Positions 34,960 through 45,103 of a DNA stretch of 64,000 bases are shown in pieces. Location of the stretch: assembly GCA_016508695.1 (NCBI GenBank), contig VNKQ01000006.1, forward strand, positions 1,674,001-1,738,000, in the 5' to 3' direction. Positions within the stretch are counted from its first letter, which is position 1. Each line of letters starts with the position of its first letter. The translations under genes and the position numbers were made by a program. This stretch comes from Hyphodiscus hymeniophilus (Eukaryota; Ascomycota; Leotiomycetes; Helotiales; Hyphodiscaceae). The notes below the pieces were generated by a model. The model was not told where the DNA came from and ran no database searches. It saw only the letters and a list, made by a program, of their open reading frames with translations.

Positions 34960-37209
34960 ATGGAATTTGGACTAGCCACTGGCCAGCCTGATGAAAATCT
35001 TCACAGCCTTGTGTCCACGACTGAAAGCCTTTGCTGTCCCCACTGGATGACAATACTACTTCGACAATTAAGGGTGGCTGCGCAAAGAAATGCGACTTCC
35101 AAAGCACCAGCCATAATCCTGCATATTTGCAGATTCTGCTCCAACGCTGTTACCATGTCCTCCGCTGCTGCCCTGCCCGACATTACAACTACTCCTACTG
35201 CGGATCAGCACATATTGCATAACGGAAAAGAGTACACAACTATCAAGGAAGGTCTGGCGTATATTCTCATACCTGCAGAAGCTTCAAAGATCCCTCAGAC
35301 AGCACCAAGGGGCGAAAACCAGCCTCAGTCCGTTTTCTACAATCCAATCCAGCAATTCAATCGAGACCTCACTGTCTTGGCAATCAAATCATATGGCGAA
35401 GATGTGATCGCTAGGAAGCAAGTCGCATTGGAGAAGGATAGAGATAAGGTTTCGAACAAGAGGAGAGAAAAGAAACGCAAAAGAGAAGAGGCTTCGGGCG
35501 ATGCTCCAAGGAAGGCTGGCAAGATCGATGTTTCGAATAATGCGTCAGAAACGATCACCCAATCTGCGACTGATGCCGATGCCATGGTTGAAGATTCGGA
35601 CGGTTGCAGGCAGAACGAAAGCGCTGAAGTCTTGGAACTCAATCCAAAAGTACCAGCTGTCGACGTCCCAGATTCCGGCGATACGGAGCAGGGAAACCAT
35701 GGCGAAGAAAAGACTCCCAAACCTGCCCCGAAAGCTCGCACTCCTACGTTCACTATACTTGATGCGCTCTCAGCGACGGGTCTTCGAGCTCTACGATATG
35801 TTAACGAAATCCCTTTCACGTCCTCTGTCACCGCCAATGACCTACTTCCTGCAGCTACAAAAACGATCAAGCTTAACGTGCAGCACAACAAACTCGATGA
35901 AAAGATCAAAGCCGTAACAGGTAATGCTATGACACACATGTATGATTTGATAGGAGACAACTGCAAAGACGACAAAGGCCGAAACATGCCAAGCAGGAAG
36001 TACGATGTTATCGATCTCGATCCCTATGGCACAGCTGCTCCGTTCCTTGACGCCGCGGTACAATCGGTTCGAGATGACGGCGGACTGTTGTGCGTCACAT
36101 GTACCGATGCAGGAGTATGGGCATCAAATGGCTACCCCGAAAAAGCATACTCGTTATACGGGGGGGTTCCAATCAAAGGTATGCATTCGCACGAAGGTGG
36201 CCTTCGACTCATTCTACATGCAATCGCTACATCAGCCGCAAGATACGGTCTTGCTATCGAACCACTCCTCTCCCTGTCCATCGACTTTTACGCCCGAGTA
36301 TTCGTCAAAATACACAAGTCGCCAGCAGAGGTGAAATTCCTAGCTGGAAAGACAATGGTGGTGTATAGCTGCGATACTGGTTGCGGAGCATGGACAACTC
36401 AGATGTTAGCTAAGAATAAGCTCGCACAAAACAAGAGCGGAAAGGGTTTTTTCTGGAAGCACGTCTTTGAGCAAGCACCGTTGACGAGCGAGAAATGCGT
36501 TCATTGTGGAATGAAAACTCATATGGCTGGCCCAATGTACGCTGGCCCTCTACACTCCCCAGCCTTCATCAAGAAAATACTTGACGGATTGCCGAGCGTC
36601 TCGAAAGATACCTATCAGACTACCGAGCGCATTGAAGGCATGCTCAGCATGGCTCTCGAAGAAATTCTTCCTTTAGAGGAGAATCCAGATTCACCAATCT
36701 CGACAACAAGAACGAATCGTTATGACCCAGCTGCTGTCGACCATTATCCTTTCCTCTTCATACCCTCTGTTCTCGCTAAAGTGGTCCACTGCATCACTCC
36801 TCACGAAAATGCTCTGCGGGGTGCGCTCCGTCACTTAGGATATCGGGTTACGAGGAGTCACACGAAAGCCGGAAGTATCAAAACGGATGCTCCCTGGGAA
36901 GTGATCTGGGAAGTTATGAGGGAATGGGTGAGGCAGAAAGCGCCGGTCAAGGAGGGCGCAATTAGGCAAGGCACTGCAGGCTGGAATATCATGGGTCTGA
37001 ACAAGACCGAAGGTTCGAAGAATGCCAACCAGAAGTCGACTAGCGAGGGAAAAGAGACGATAAATGGAGGAGATGATCAGAAAGGAAAGCTTGCCATCGT
37101 ATTCGACGAAGAGTTAGGAAAGGAGAAAGACGCAAAGAAATTGGTCAGGTTTCAACTCAATCCACGTGAGAATTGGGGACCCATGAATAGGGCCAAAGGC
37201 CACGCATAG
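34960..37209 (+). CDS. TRM1: tRNA (guanine26-N2)-dimethyltransferase Trm1
   Basis: One uninterrupted exon of 749 codons from the first ATG. Later in-frame starts are Met30 (35047) and Met66 (35155). The enzyme transfers two methyl groups from SAM to N2 of guanine 26 in nuclear and mitochondrial tRNAs. Evidence: the N-terminal Trm1 block (VFYNPIQQFNRDL), a charged insert with KKRKREE, the SAM-binding strand LDALSATGLRALR (about 265-277), DLDPYGTAAPF (about 352-362) with the catalytic Asp-Pro-Tyr, TCTDAGVW, a zinc-binding Cys set (CDTGCG near 471, CVHCG near 513) and GPMYAGPLH. The segment starting at Met30 (TILLRQLRVAAQRNATSK) is basic and amphipathic, like a mitochondrial presequence. Starting at Met66 would leave a nuclear form with the KKRKR signal. 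Alternative starts for dual targeting are known for yeast Trm1. Confidence 0.95.
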   Translation: MEFGLATGQPDENLHSLVSTTESLCCPHWMTILLRQLRVAAQRNATSKAPAIILHICRFCSNAVTMSSAAALPDITTTPTADQHILHNGKEYTTIKEGLAYILIPAEASKIPQTAPRGENQPQSVFYNPIQQFNRDLTVLAIKSYGEDVIARKQVALEKDRDKVSNKRREKKRKREEASGDAPRKAGKIDVSNNASETITQSATDADAMVEDSDGCRQNESAEVLELNPKVPAVDVPDSGDTEQGNHGEEKTPKPAPKARTPTFTILDALSATGLRALRYVNEIPFTSSVTANDLLPAATKTIKLNVQHNKLDEKIKAVTGNAMTHMYDLIGDNCKDDKGRNMPSRKYDVIDLDPYGTAAPFLDAAVQSVRDDGGLLCVTCTDAGVWASNGYPEKAYSLYGGVPIKGMHSHEGGLRLILHAIATSAARYGLAIEPLLSLSIDFYARVFVKIHKSPAEVKFLAGKTMVVYSCDTGCGAWTTQMLAKNKLAQNKSGKGFFWKHVFEQAPLTSEKCVHCGMKTHMAGPMYAGPLHSPAFIKKILDGLPSVSKDTYQTTERIEGMLSMALEEILPLEENPDSPISTTRTNRYDPAAVDHYPFLFIPSVLAKVVHCITPHENALRGALRHLGYRVTRSHTKAGSIKTDAPWEVIWEVMREWVRQKAPVKEGAIRQGTAGWNIMGLNKTEGSKNANQKSTSEGKETINGGDDQKGKLAIVFDEELGKEKDAKKLVRFQLNPRENWGPMNRAKGHA

Positions 37210-38637
37210 CTTTCAGACATGTGCGACAAATGAGAGAGTGTGTTACAGTATCTAAACCATTTCTCGTTAGAGGTATATCCTCCAACCGATTTTTAAGTAA
37301 TCACAGATCTAGAACCGACAGCAAGTGCTGCGGGCGTTTCTCTTCATGTCTTCGCCTGGCCTACGATACGCTTGGCTTGTTCCTTGAAGTATACTTCGCG
37401 TTGGCAACCAACGCTGCTATTCATTAGGTCTTAGTATTCGGGCCGGGAAAGCACTGCTCTGTTTTGGATTTCTCAGCATTCTTGCTTTGCAGCCTTATTG
37501 CCGTAAAGGCCTCAAGTATGCTTGGCCCTGGACGGTTCCAACTTATGTTTTCAATGGGGCAAAACAATGGATACCTCCCGTTACCACTTGCCAAGTGCCT
37601 TACAGATCGACGTGTTTGTCGAAGCTGGAAAAGCCGATTCTGTCGGCAGTGTCTAAAATCGTGCTGCTGCTGATGCAGCCACCGGTCTCTCTGTCTTAGC
37701 CGGCCGATTCCCCAACTTGGCAGTGCCAGGTGCTTGCCTTGAACGCAAACACCAGACTCACCAACACTACCAAGATCTCTCAATGTTTCCGGGTCTCGGG
37801 GTGTTACAGAATGCTGGTTTCAATTATCCGGGTAACACTCCATGTCCCCGTTCAGCATCCATAGGCTACAATTGACAGTAAGAAAAAGAATTCGGCCAGG
37901 TAGACAGTGGGAACCACAACGTCTGAAAGCAAGATCTCGCGTCCTGTGCTTGATCTCAGTGTAACATTTGAGGAGATTAAAGTCGAAAAGCTCCGAAGTC
38001 TGCTGTCCAATGAAGATCGCCCCTGCTGCGGTTCCAGCCTATGAAAAAGAAAATGTGTGGCGTCTCTCGGTTGCGCTCGCTGCAGGTACACATCGTGCCG
38101 CCGTCAGCATTCTCGATCAAACGTTAGCCTGAAAACAAGTACCGAGAATTCGGGTACTCACTGACGGATTCAGACATACTGCAAACACACAAGCTGCTAG
38201 TTGCCTGGCCAAGTGGTGAGGCTCTGGATCCGGCTTTGAGATCTCGAGTAATATCAAAAGTTAAGTGCTCGATCGCCCATTCCAAAGCAAAGACGCCACT
38301 CTGATTCCTCTTTGGGGTATTGTCTCTGATCGAATAAGACAATGTCGATCACTTCCATATTCTCTCTTTCCGTCTCCCCTATCCGGAGTGTCGGGGCTTT
38401 GCAGCCGGTATTGTTGAACTCTCTTCCTATTCAAATACTTGGCGTTGTCGGAAGTACACTTCGTCCCCATTTGAGCCGAATTCATGTCTATATCTGGAGG
38501 GTAGGTTTCCATGAGTCATGAAGTTCTCTAAAACATAAGACGACATCTTTCTGTCATTGTGATCCTGTAATCTGTTTATATGAACATTGCTGCACGACCC
38601 AATCGTATCCCCGATCATCACAGTCTTCAAGTCTGAA
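37210..38637. other. Intergenic with unrecognised fragments
   Basis: 3' region of TRM1, then short frames on both strands that look partly protein-like (for example plus-strand AGRFPNLAVPGACLE near 37700 and minus-strand GVFALEWAIEHLTFDIT near 38260) but are interrupted by stops. No family is recognised; they may be remnants. The last part is the P450 promoter. Confidence 0.4.
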
Positions 38638-40932
38638 ATGCTTCTACTGCAGCTCTTCGTTGTTGTAGCAGTCTCCCTCTCCCTTGCTTGGAATAGATAC
38701 TTAGCTCTGCGACGAAATATCAAACTTGCTCGAGATCTCGACGTAAGCAGATCTTTCTTGATCATTGTCCATCGACCAAGTAGCTGGCTAACTTTGTCAC
38801 GTAGCTTCCATATGTACTATTGCCTTTTTATCCTGGAGGACTGCTATGGGTAATCTCATATACCGTCGTTGCTCCAATCTTGAATTCATGCCTTCCACTA
38901 TGCCTGCAGCGAGGATGGATCGAGTGAGCTTCCTGCTTTCCCCTTCATAGATCGATCTGATCATCCGCAGATTCACCTTCGTATACTGGACGTGGAACCT
39001 CGGGTATGAGCCGTTTGAGAGACTGGGTAGCGATACGATCGTGACTGTCGCCCCGGGAGGTATCACTCTTCATACATGCTCTCCCGAAATCATCGCACAA
39101 ATTGGAAGGAGGCATAAGGACTTCCTGAAGCCAACTAGGCTATACAAGATCGTCGATGCGTACGTTTCTGCCCTCTCCGTTTCGACCTTGATACTGCGAG
39201 ACTCAAGATCAATAGATTCGGATCGAACCTTGTCAGTTCGAATGGGCAACCGTGGCGTCGACAGCGCAAAGCCATCACTCCCTCTTTTACAGAGGGCAAC
39301 AACTCCCTGGTGTGGACAGAGTCTATACATCAGACAAGATGCATGCTAAGGCGCTGGGAAGGGCAATTGCAAGGTTCATCTAAAATCCACTCGTTCAACA
39401 TACAAGATGATTTGAAGACGCTGGCCTTCCACATACTCAATCGAGCAGGGTTTGGCGTCAGATTGCAATGGCCTGGTATCCCTGATACTGCCGGTGAGGA
39501 TGCTGTTGGGAATTCGGACACTCACACATCACTGGATGGCGATGGTTTGGAAGGAGGTCAGGGGATGAGGTTTGGGGACGCAATGCTGGTGGTGGTTGAT
39601 CACCTCAAGGAGTTGTTCATCTTCCCGAAGTGGGTCTTGAGTAAGGCCCTACTCACTTGTGTAATGTAACAAGAAGATACTGACTGAAGGCAGAGCACGC
39701 TCCTTCAAAATCACTAAATACTATTTGGCTGGCGTATGTTGGTTGAATGTCAGAAGATTTGGAGCTTGACTAATGTCTCGAAGACACAAGGAGATTGAAA
39801 GCTATCTGGGTAAATACATTTCATGCCAGCAAAATTCGATCCGAGAAGGAGAAACGGGTTCATTATCGAGTCCTAACATCCGAAGTGAGCCACTCTTCTC
39901 CTACCTATCTTTTGCGACAAATTTCTGACCCTTTCAAGGTTCGCTTATCGAGAACACCTTGCGGCATACTTCTTCCGCCAACACTGAGAAAACCCTCACA
40001 ATGGATGAAATAGTTGGCAACTGTGTGAGTTTATTGATTCACCTACTTCTCATCTCTACCCCGTGCTAACTTATTAAGTTCACCTCCTTGGTAGCTGGCC
40101 ACGAAACATCTGGGTCCACGCTCTTCCTCGCAATAACCTGCTTGGCGATAAATCCCAGTTGGCAGAAGCGTATGCAAGTAGAAATAGATATCTTGTTTGG
40201 TTCTGAGGACCCTAGCGAGTGGTTATATACAGAGAAAGTGGGGAAATTGTTTGGAAGTTACATCAACGCTGTTATCAGCGAGAGTAGGTTACTAATGTCT
40301 ATTTTGGAGCTCAGCTAACATCTCGTCAAGCGCTGCGACTGTTTCCACCTGCGAACATCATGCCAAAACACACAGCCCTAGGTGGTCCCAAAATCTTGAG
40401 ATATAATGATAGAGAGATCCACGTCCCAAGCACCACAGCACTGAACATTCTAGCTCCCAGCACCCACCAAAACCCGAGTTATTGGCCACATCAACCGAGC
40501 ACCTCCCATTCCGGAAACGACCTTGACGAATTCAACCCCGAACGCTGGTTCTCTGCGGTCCCCGATGAGTCTCATCACACAGACAGTGGCGTCGACCTTG
40601 GCAGCGACGCAGACGAATGTCTTCCTACTCGCAATAAATTCTTCACGCCGAAAAAGGGTGCTTTCATTCCATACTCCATCGGACAGAGAGAATGCATTGG
40701 GAAGCGTTTCGCTCAAATTGAGATGTTAGCTGTAATGGCTGTCATATTCCGTGATTGGACAGTGGAACTCGTTGTTGATGGAGAAGAGGAATTGTCTGAT
40801 AATGAAAAGATGGGGGCTTGGGAGAAGACCAGGGAGAACGCGAAGGCTCATTTGAAGACGGGCATGGAGCATTATATGACGATGCAGCTCAAGAAAGGGT
40901 TAATTCCCTTGAGCTTTGTGAAGAGGAGGTAA
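38638..40932 (+). CDS. Cytochrome P450 monooxygenase (nine exons)
   Basis: Exons: 38638-38742, 38805-38923, 38971-39159, 39201-39640, 39694-39733, 39784-39884, 39939-40024, 40079-40283 and 40331-40932; 628 residues. The N-terminus is a membrane anchor (LLLQLFVVVAVSLSLAW), placing it at the ER. Helix C has WRRQRKAITPSF. The oxygen-binding I-helix motif is AGHETSGS (about 366), the K-helix ExxR is ETLRLF, the PERF-type motif is FNPERWF, and the heme loop is PYSIGQRECIGKRF with Cys about 550. The usual Phe of the heme signature is Tyr here. Exon 5 is only 40 bases and intron 3 only 41, so these joints are the least certain. It is a haem-thiolate enzyme needing a P450 reductase; the substrate is unknown. 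Confidence 0.85.
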
Positions 40933-41864
40933 ACTTGTGGCCAACATGGGTTTGGAGCCATCATTGTAGAAAATTTACGAATTAGGCTGGATGGTCTTTT
41001 CAACACAATCATCCAAAACCATGTTTTCTGCCTAGATATTTTCTTATCGATAGAATTCAAATGTAAATCTTGTGTATAGCGTAGTGTCAATTGAGTTGTC
41101 AGTTGGAGCCCTGTCATGAACGAGGGGCAGGGGCACTAACCCACATCACAATTCTCCGAGACTCAGCCCGGACTTGATCAAATCCCCCAACTTCAATCTT
41201 CGAGAAAGCTCCGAAGACAATCACCAGTGGAATAGCTCCCGAAAACATTGGGAACAGCAAGCCACATGGTCTTCCGAGCTTCCCCCGTCAATTCTCTCCC
41301 CAAATAACCCTGGCTGGCGATCCCAAGTCTGATCCAACACCTGAAACCCCTCCTCCACCAACTCCCTGTCGCAAATCCCTTCTTCGCGAGTCAACATCCT
41401 TCAAATGGTTACACAGCAAAGAGCATGTTTCCAAAGCTTGAAGCACTTCTCCAATTTGATCTGCCAACGTGGTGCTGGAGTTAAAGATAACAGCCACGGT
41501 CTCCTTTGCCAAGTTTCTGAAGATCTGCACCGTCAGATCTGATGTCGAGGTGAAACCGTCGAGGGGTCAGAGTCTGTATCAAGCTGGGAGCTTGGTCGTA
41601 AGCACCTGTTCTTGAAATGTTGTCCGTCTGCACCTCTACAACTCGATCGTTCCCATCTTAGAATCGGAAAGGTCTTTGTTCTCGGTAGAAGCATTACTGC
41701 TGGTTGCGGGTATTTGAGTACCTCACCAATTCCTGAACACAGTAATCATCATTCCACCGTTTTAGCCACCGTCTTCCTCGCGGCCTCGAACAATAAACAC
41801 CAAGAGGGTAATTGGAAGTTTTCTTTCCCTCCAGAAATTCTGCTATTTCACTGCGGCCTTCAAC
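40933..41864. other. Intergenic with an unrecognised minus-strand frame
   Basis: Downstream of the P450. On the minus strand, 41288-41530 reads protein-like (NLAKETVAVIFNSSTTLADQ) and, in a different frame, hydrophobic residues follow around 41180-41270. This suggests a decayed or spliced gene that I cannot name. Confidence 0.35.
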
Positions 41865-42932
41865 ATGGCGCTTAGAGTAGGCCAATGTAAGGGCTTCTCA
41901 ACTCCCTCTGCAGGACTTCCTAACGTCTCCCTAGTATGCGGTCTCTGGTTCTGGGTGGCAGCGATTTTCTTCGTTTTCGTTATACTCAACCAATCGAGAA
42001 ATATATTATCAACAAGCGCTCTTCAACAAACTACCGAAACTCCTCCATCGAGAGGACTAGGCCTCACAACACGCCAGCGAATGGCACGCTCAGAGTCCTC
42101 ATGGCATTCCAGCGTCTCACTGCGCCATCAAATGGCAAAAGAACACCCCGAAAATCCTCAAATCCCTCTCTTTCCTGCGCAGAAAATGGACGATTTTGGA
42201 AAGTATCCTTACACAATTTGGGACTTCTTTCCTGCTACATATACATGCCCTCATGATATACAGAGAATCGGGCGGTTGGGAGACGGCGGGAAATGGGTCT
42301 GCGGGATGAGCCTTTACGAGGCCAAACCACCACCAGCTGTACCCCAACAGAAGCCCTCTCCACACCCAGACACGATCATCTACTCCTTTGGCGTCAATGA
42401 CGAATCGACGTTCGAAGCAGAGATGCTTGCACGTATCCCGTCGGCTCAGGTTTATGCATTTGATTACTCCGTGACATCGTTCGGGCCTCAATTGTCGCCC
42501 TCATATTCCGCCAGAGCTCATTTCAACCAGTTTGGTCTAGGATTCATGGACGAGCCGACCAAGAAGCCTCCGTTCTTCACACTCAGCACCCTGATGGCTC
42601 AAAATAATCATACATACATCGACATACTGAAAATCGATATCGAGGGCTCAGAATATGAGGCTTTCGATGAGTTCATGGATCGTTGTGATGCAACGGGCGT
42701 CATGCCGGTCGGACAGGTGATGATCGAGTTGCATTTGATGGATGATAAGCATGTCAATTTCTCGCGATTTACGAAGTGGTGGGAGCGACTGGAAGCATTC
42801 GGCATGAGACCGACGTGGCTGGAGATAAATCTTTTGGCGGTGACCTTGGGAGAAGGTAAGACGGACCCAAGATGTGTTGAATATGTCTGGATAAACGTAA
42901 TGGATGAAAGGAGTATATTGTTAAAAGGTTGA
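41865..42932 (+). CDS. Membrane-anchored methyltransferase-like protein (METTL24/FkbM-like)
   Basis: Intronless, 355 residues. A short cytosolic start is followed by one membrane segment (about residues 24-43), as in a Golgi type II protein. A Ser/Pro/Arg-rich stem runs to about residue 100. The lumenal domain starts at DDFGKYPYTIWDFF and contains the GDGGKWVCG loop, a YSFGVNDESTFEAEM strand, the acidic DILKIDIEGSEYEAF strand-turn (about 252-266) and an ending of the METTL24 family type (RPTWLEINLLAV, YVWINV). IDIEGxE is the hallmark of FkbM-like SAM-dependent methyltransferases. The acceptor is unknown; methylation of a glycan in the secretory path is an inference from the topology. Confidence 0.85.
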   Translation: MALRVGQCKGFSTPSAGLPNVSLVCGLWFWVAAIFFVFVILNQSRNILSTSALQQTTETPPSRGLGLTTRQRMARSESSWHSSVSLRHQMAKEHPENPQIPLFPAQKMDDFGKYPYTIWDFFPATYTCPHDIQRIGRLGDGGKWVCGMSLYEAKPPPAVPQQKPSPHPDTIIYSFGVNDESTFEAEMLARIPSAQVYAFDYSVTSFGPQLSPSYSARAHFNQFGLGFMDEPTKKPPFFTLSTLMAQNNHTYIDILKIDIEGSEYEAFDEFMDRCDATGVMPVGQVMIELHLMDDKHVNFSRFTKWWERLEAFGMRPTWLEINLLAVTLGEGKTDPRCVEYVWINVMDERSILLKG

Positions 42933-43393
42933 TTGGGATCATTAGGTTGGGTAGGGCGTTTGGATGACTTGGAAAGCGGGTTCTATTAATATACATGATA
43001 GCAACATAGGCCTACAAAATCAAAGTTGGTTTGATTTTCGTCTCGCTCTATCTTCTGCCCCACTTGGTCGAAAGAGGCACTCATTTCCCTACTGATGCTT
43101 TTCGCGTCAAGGCTATATCCATCGAGCCTTGAAGTATTATGCATATCTCACTAAAACCACCATTGCACGAGAAATCTGTCAAGGTCCGCGCGAGCCCCCA
43201 AAGGCAAAGCCCAGGGTTGTTCAACATTGGCACTGGCTATAGAAGTCCTGTCGACATGAAATTCCATGAATATGCGAGCATATATCACGCGGGAGTTCTT
43301 CTATGATCAAAGCGGATTCGAGAAAAGAAGAGGAGAGCAAGTGACAGATGGATTATCCATAGAGATTTAAAGGAAAGTTTCTTCTACTGATCC
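42933..43393. other. Convergent intergenic region
   Basis: 3' ends of the methyltransferase-like gene and of the small minus-strand hydrophilic gene face each other. Nothing else is seen. Confidence 0.5.
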
Positions 43394-43944
43394 CTAGTTT
43401 TGCTTCCGCTCTCTCGAGTCAACAATTCTGTCTATCTCCTCATCAGGAACATCATTCCTCCCAGCAATGCCATCCTCCGGGGGCTGCAGATCAACTCCAG
43501 AGCCTTCAGTGGCATATCTCTCCAGATCGCTCTCCTTCTGCCTCGAGTGTTTCTCATACCTATCGTGTCCCTTGCTCAACGGATCATTGGCACCGAAATG
43601 CAATCGTTTTGATTCGACTTGTGCAGGTAGTTGATCTCTGACATCCAGCAAAGATTAGCCTCGTCTTTTGATCACACATAGGAGACGAAATACCTAGTTC
43701 TAGTCTCAACCTCGCTAGTAGCACCCATATCCCGTACACTTCTTGGAATATCTGCGGGGTTACTGGCAGCATCTGCCAGTGGTTTCTGGTTGCCATTGAC
43801 GTTTCCTTCTGCTTCCCCAGGACGAGGCTTGGAAGGGATTATGTTCATCTTGCCGGCATCGTTGGGAATAGATGTACCTTCTGCAGCCATGTCGAATAAG
43901 TCACCGCCTTGATGTGGATCTGTGGAGGCCATGATTGAGTTCAA
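43394..43944 (-). CDS. Small hydrophilic protein of unknown function
   Basis: Two exons on the minus strand, 43944-43694 and 43637-43394 (56-base intron; donor GTATTT), give 164 residues. A start at the next Met (43932) would shorten it by four. The sequence is rich in Asp, Glu, Arg, Gly, Asn and Pro and has no hydrophobic segment, so it is probably disordered. Segments such as DPHQGGDLFDMA, PSKPRPGEAEG, DRYEKHSRQKESDLERY and PDEEIDRIVDSRE are visible. No family is recognised. The composition is that of hydrophilin-like or stress-associated proteins; that is an inference from composition only. Confidence 0.72.
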
Positions 43945-45103
43945 GTAAGGTAAAATGAGATGCAGGTATTCGAAAGTGCTGGCAGTTGTATGATGCTCAG
44001 GAAATTGTTGCTGTCAGGTCTTCTGAAGTTCGAACCTGTTGAACTTCGAATGTAGAAATGCCCAACTCGTTCCTCTCCTGTGAGATCATCCATTTCGATT
44101 AGCAGAGTAGCAATGGTACGTCAGGGCGGGGTGACTGTTGACATCAAGTCATGACTTCATCGGTTCGAGGGTTGGCAACGGTCAATTGCAGAATGTCACG
44201 AAGGCACGTGACCCACCATCACGCCGAGCTAAGGTACTCCTTAGAACTCCAAGTGTCCGCGAGAGATCCTCAAGCATAATCACTGGTCACATCTTGCTTC
44301 TGTACTCTTGGATATATATACATAACGCTTGTTGCTTTATTGTACCTTTGGCTATTCATGTCTCCACTCCGGACTCCTAATAATGGTCTTGCCACCGGTG
44401 GGAGTCGAGACCTCGAGTCGCCTCCAACAGCCAAGCCAATCTTGAACGAACCTCCGTAGGTACATTCTTTTACCACGCACTATTCTCCACCAGCTCCACC
44501 GAACTCAGCTTCCAGGATCCAACGACCATGCATCTGTGCCATTCTGTGGGCGCCTTCGGCATTCTGCCGCGTCTCTGGACCAGGGAGCACCTGCACAGTA
44601 AGTAGCGCAGATACGAGATCCCCGCGAGATCCTTCTCTGCTCGCCCTCTATCCGAGACAGCGAAACAGTTTTGTTCTGGCCAGATGCCCCTGAAACACAG
44701 AAGACCAATCCCATGAGTTCCGCCCGCACTCACACCGCGGCTGGCTGCATTGACGGGCAATGCTTGCTGTTGCTGGCACATTCTCTGACACCATGTGGAA
44801 GCTGCTGCTGAATGATCACCATTCACCACCCCATGGGCCGTGGCGCCAAAGGGAACGGATTCAACGGAATGCACCGCCCTCGGCCCCAGCTCGCAATGCG
44901 CAGGCATTGTGAACGATGGCTTGGACGATCCCTGCAAGTGTGTTCTTCTTTTATCCTTTAGAATTCCAATCTCGTTTGGAGTCTCCATCTTTCATGTATT
45001 TCCTATCCTCACCACTCACTATCTATTGCTTTCCTTGCCATGTCTGCTGGCTGGTGAATGTATTTTCTTGGTCTGATTCTATATTCATGTAGTTTTTGAA
45101 AGA
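43945..45103. other. Intergenic; possible Cys-rich fragment
   Basis: Promoter of the small hydrophilic gene at the left. Around 44840-44945 a plus frame carries a run with four Cys (TECTAL, SSQCAGIVNDGLDDPCKC) similar in style to small secreted proteins, but a TGA precedes it and no signal peptide exon could be joined. A minus frame of 172 codons covers the same DNA and is equally unproven. Confidence 0.35.

Noticed and set aside
35337..35987. 216-codon minus-strand frame
   Set aside because: It lies antisense within TRM1 and reads as the Ser/Leu-rich mirror of the coding strand.
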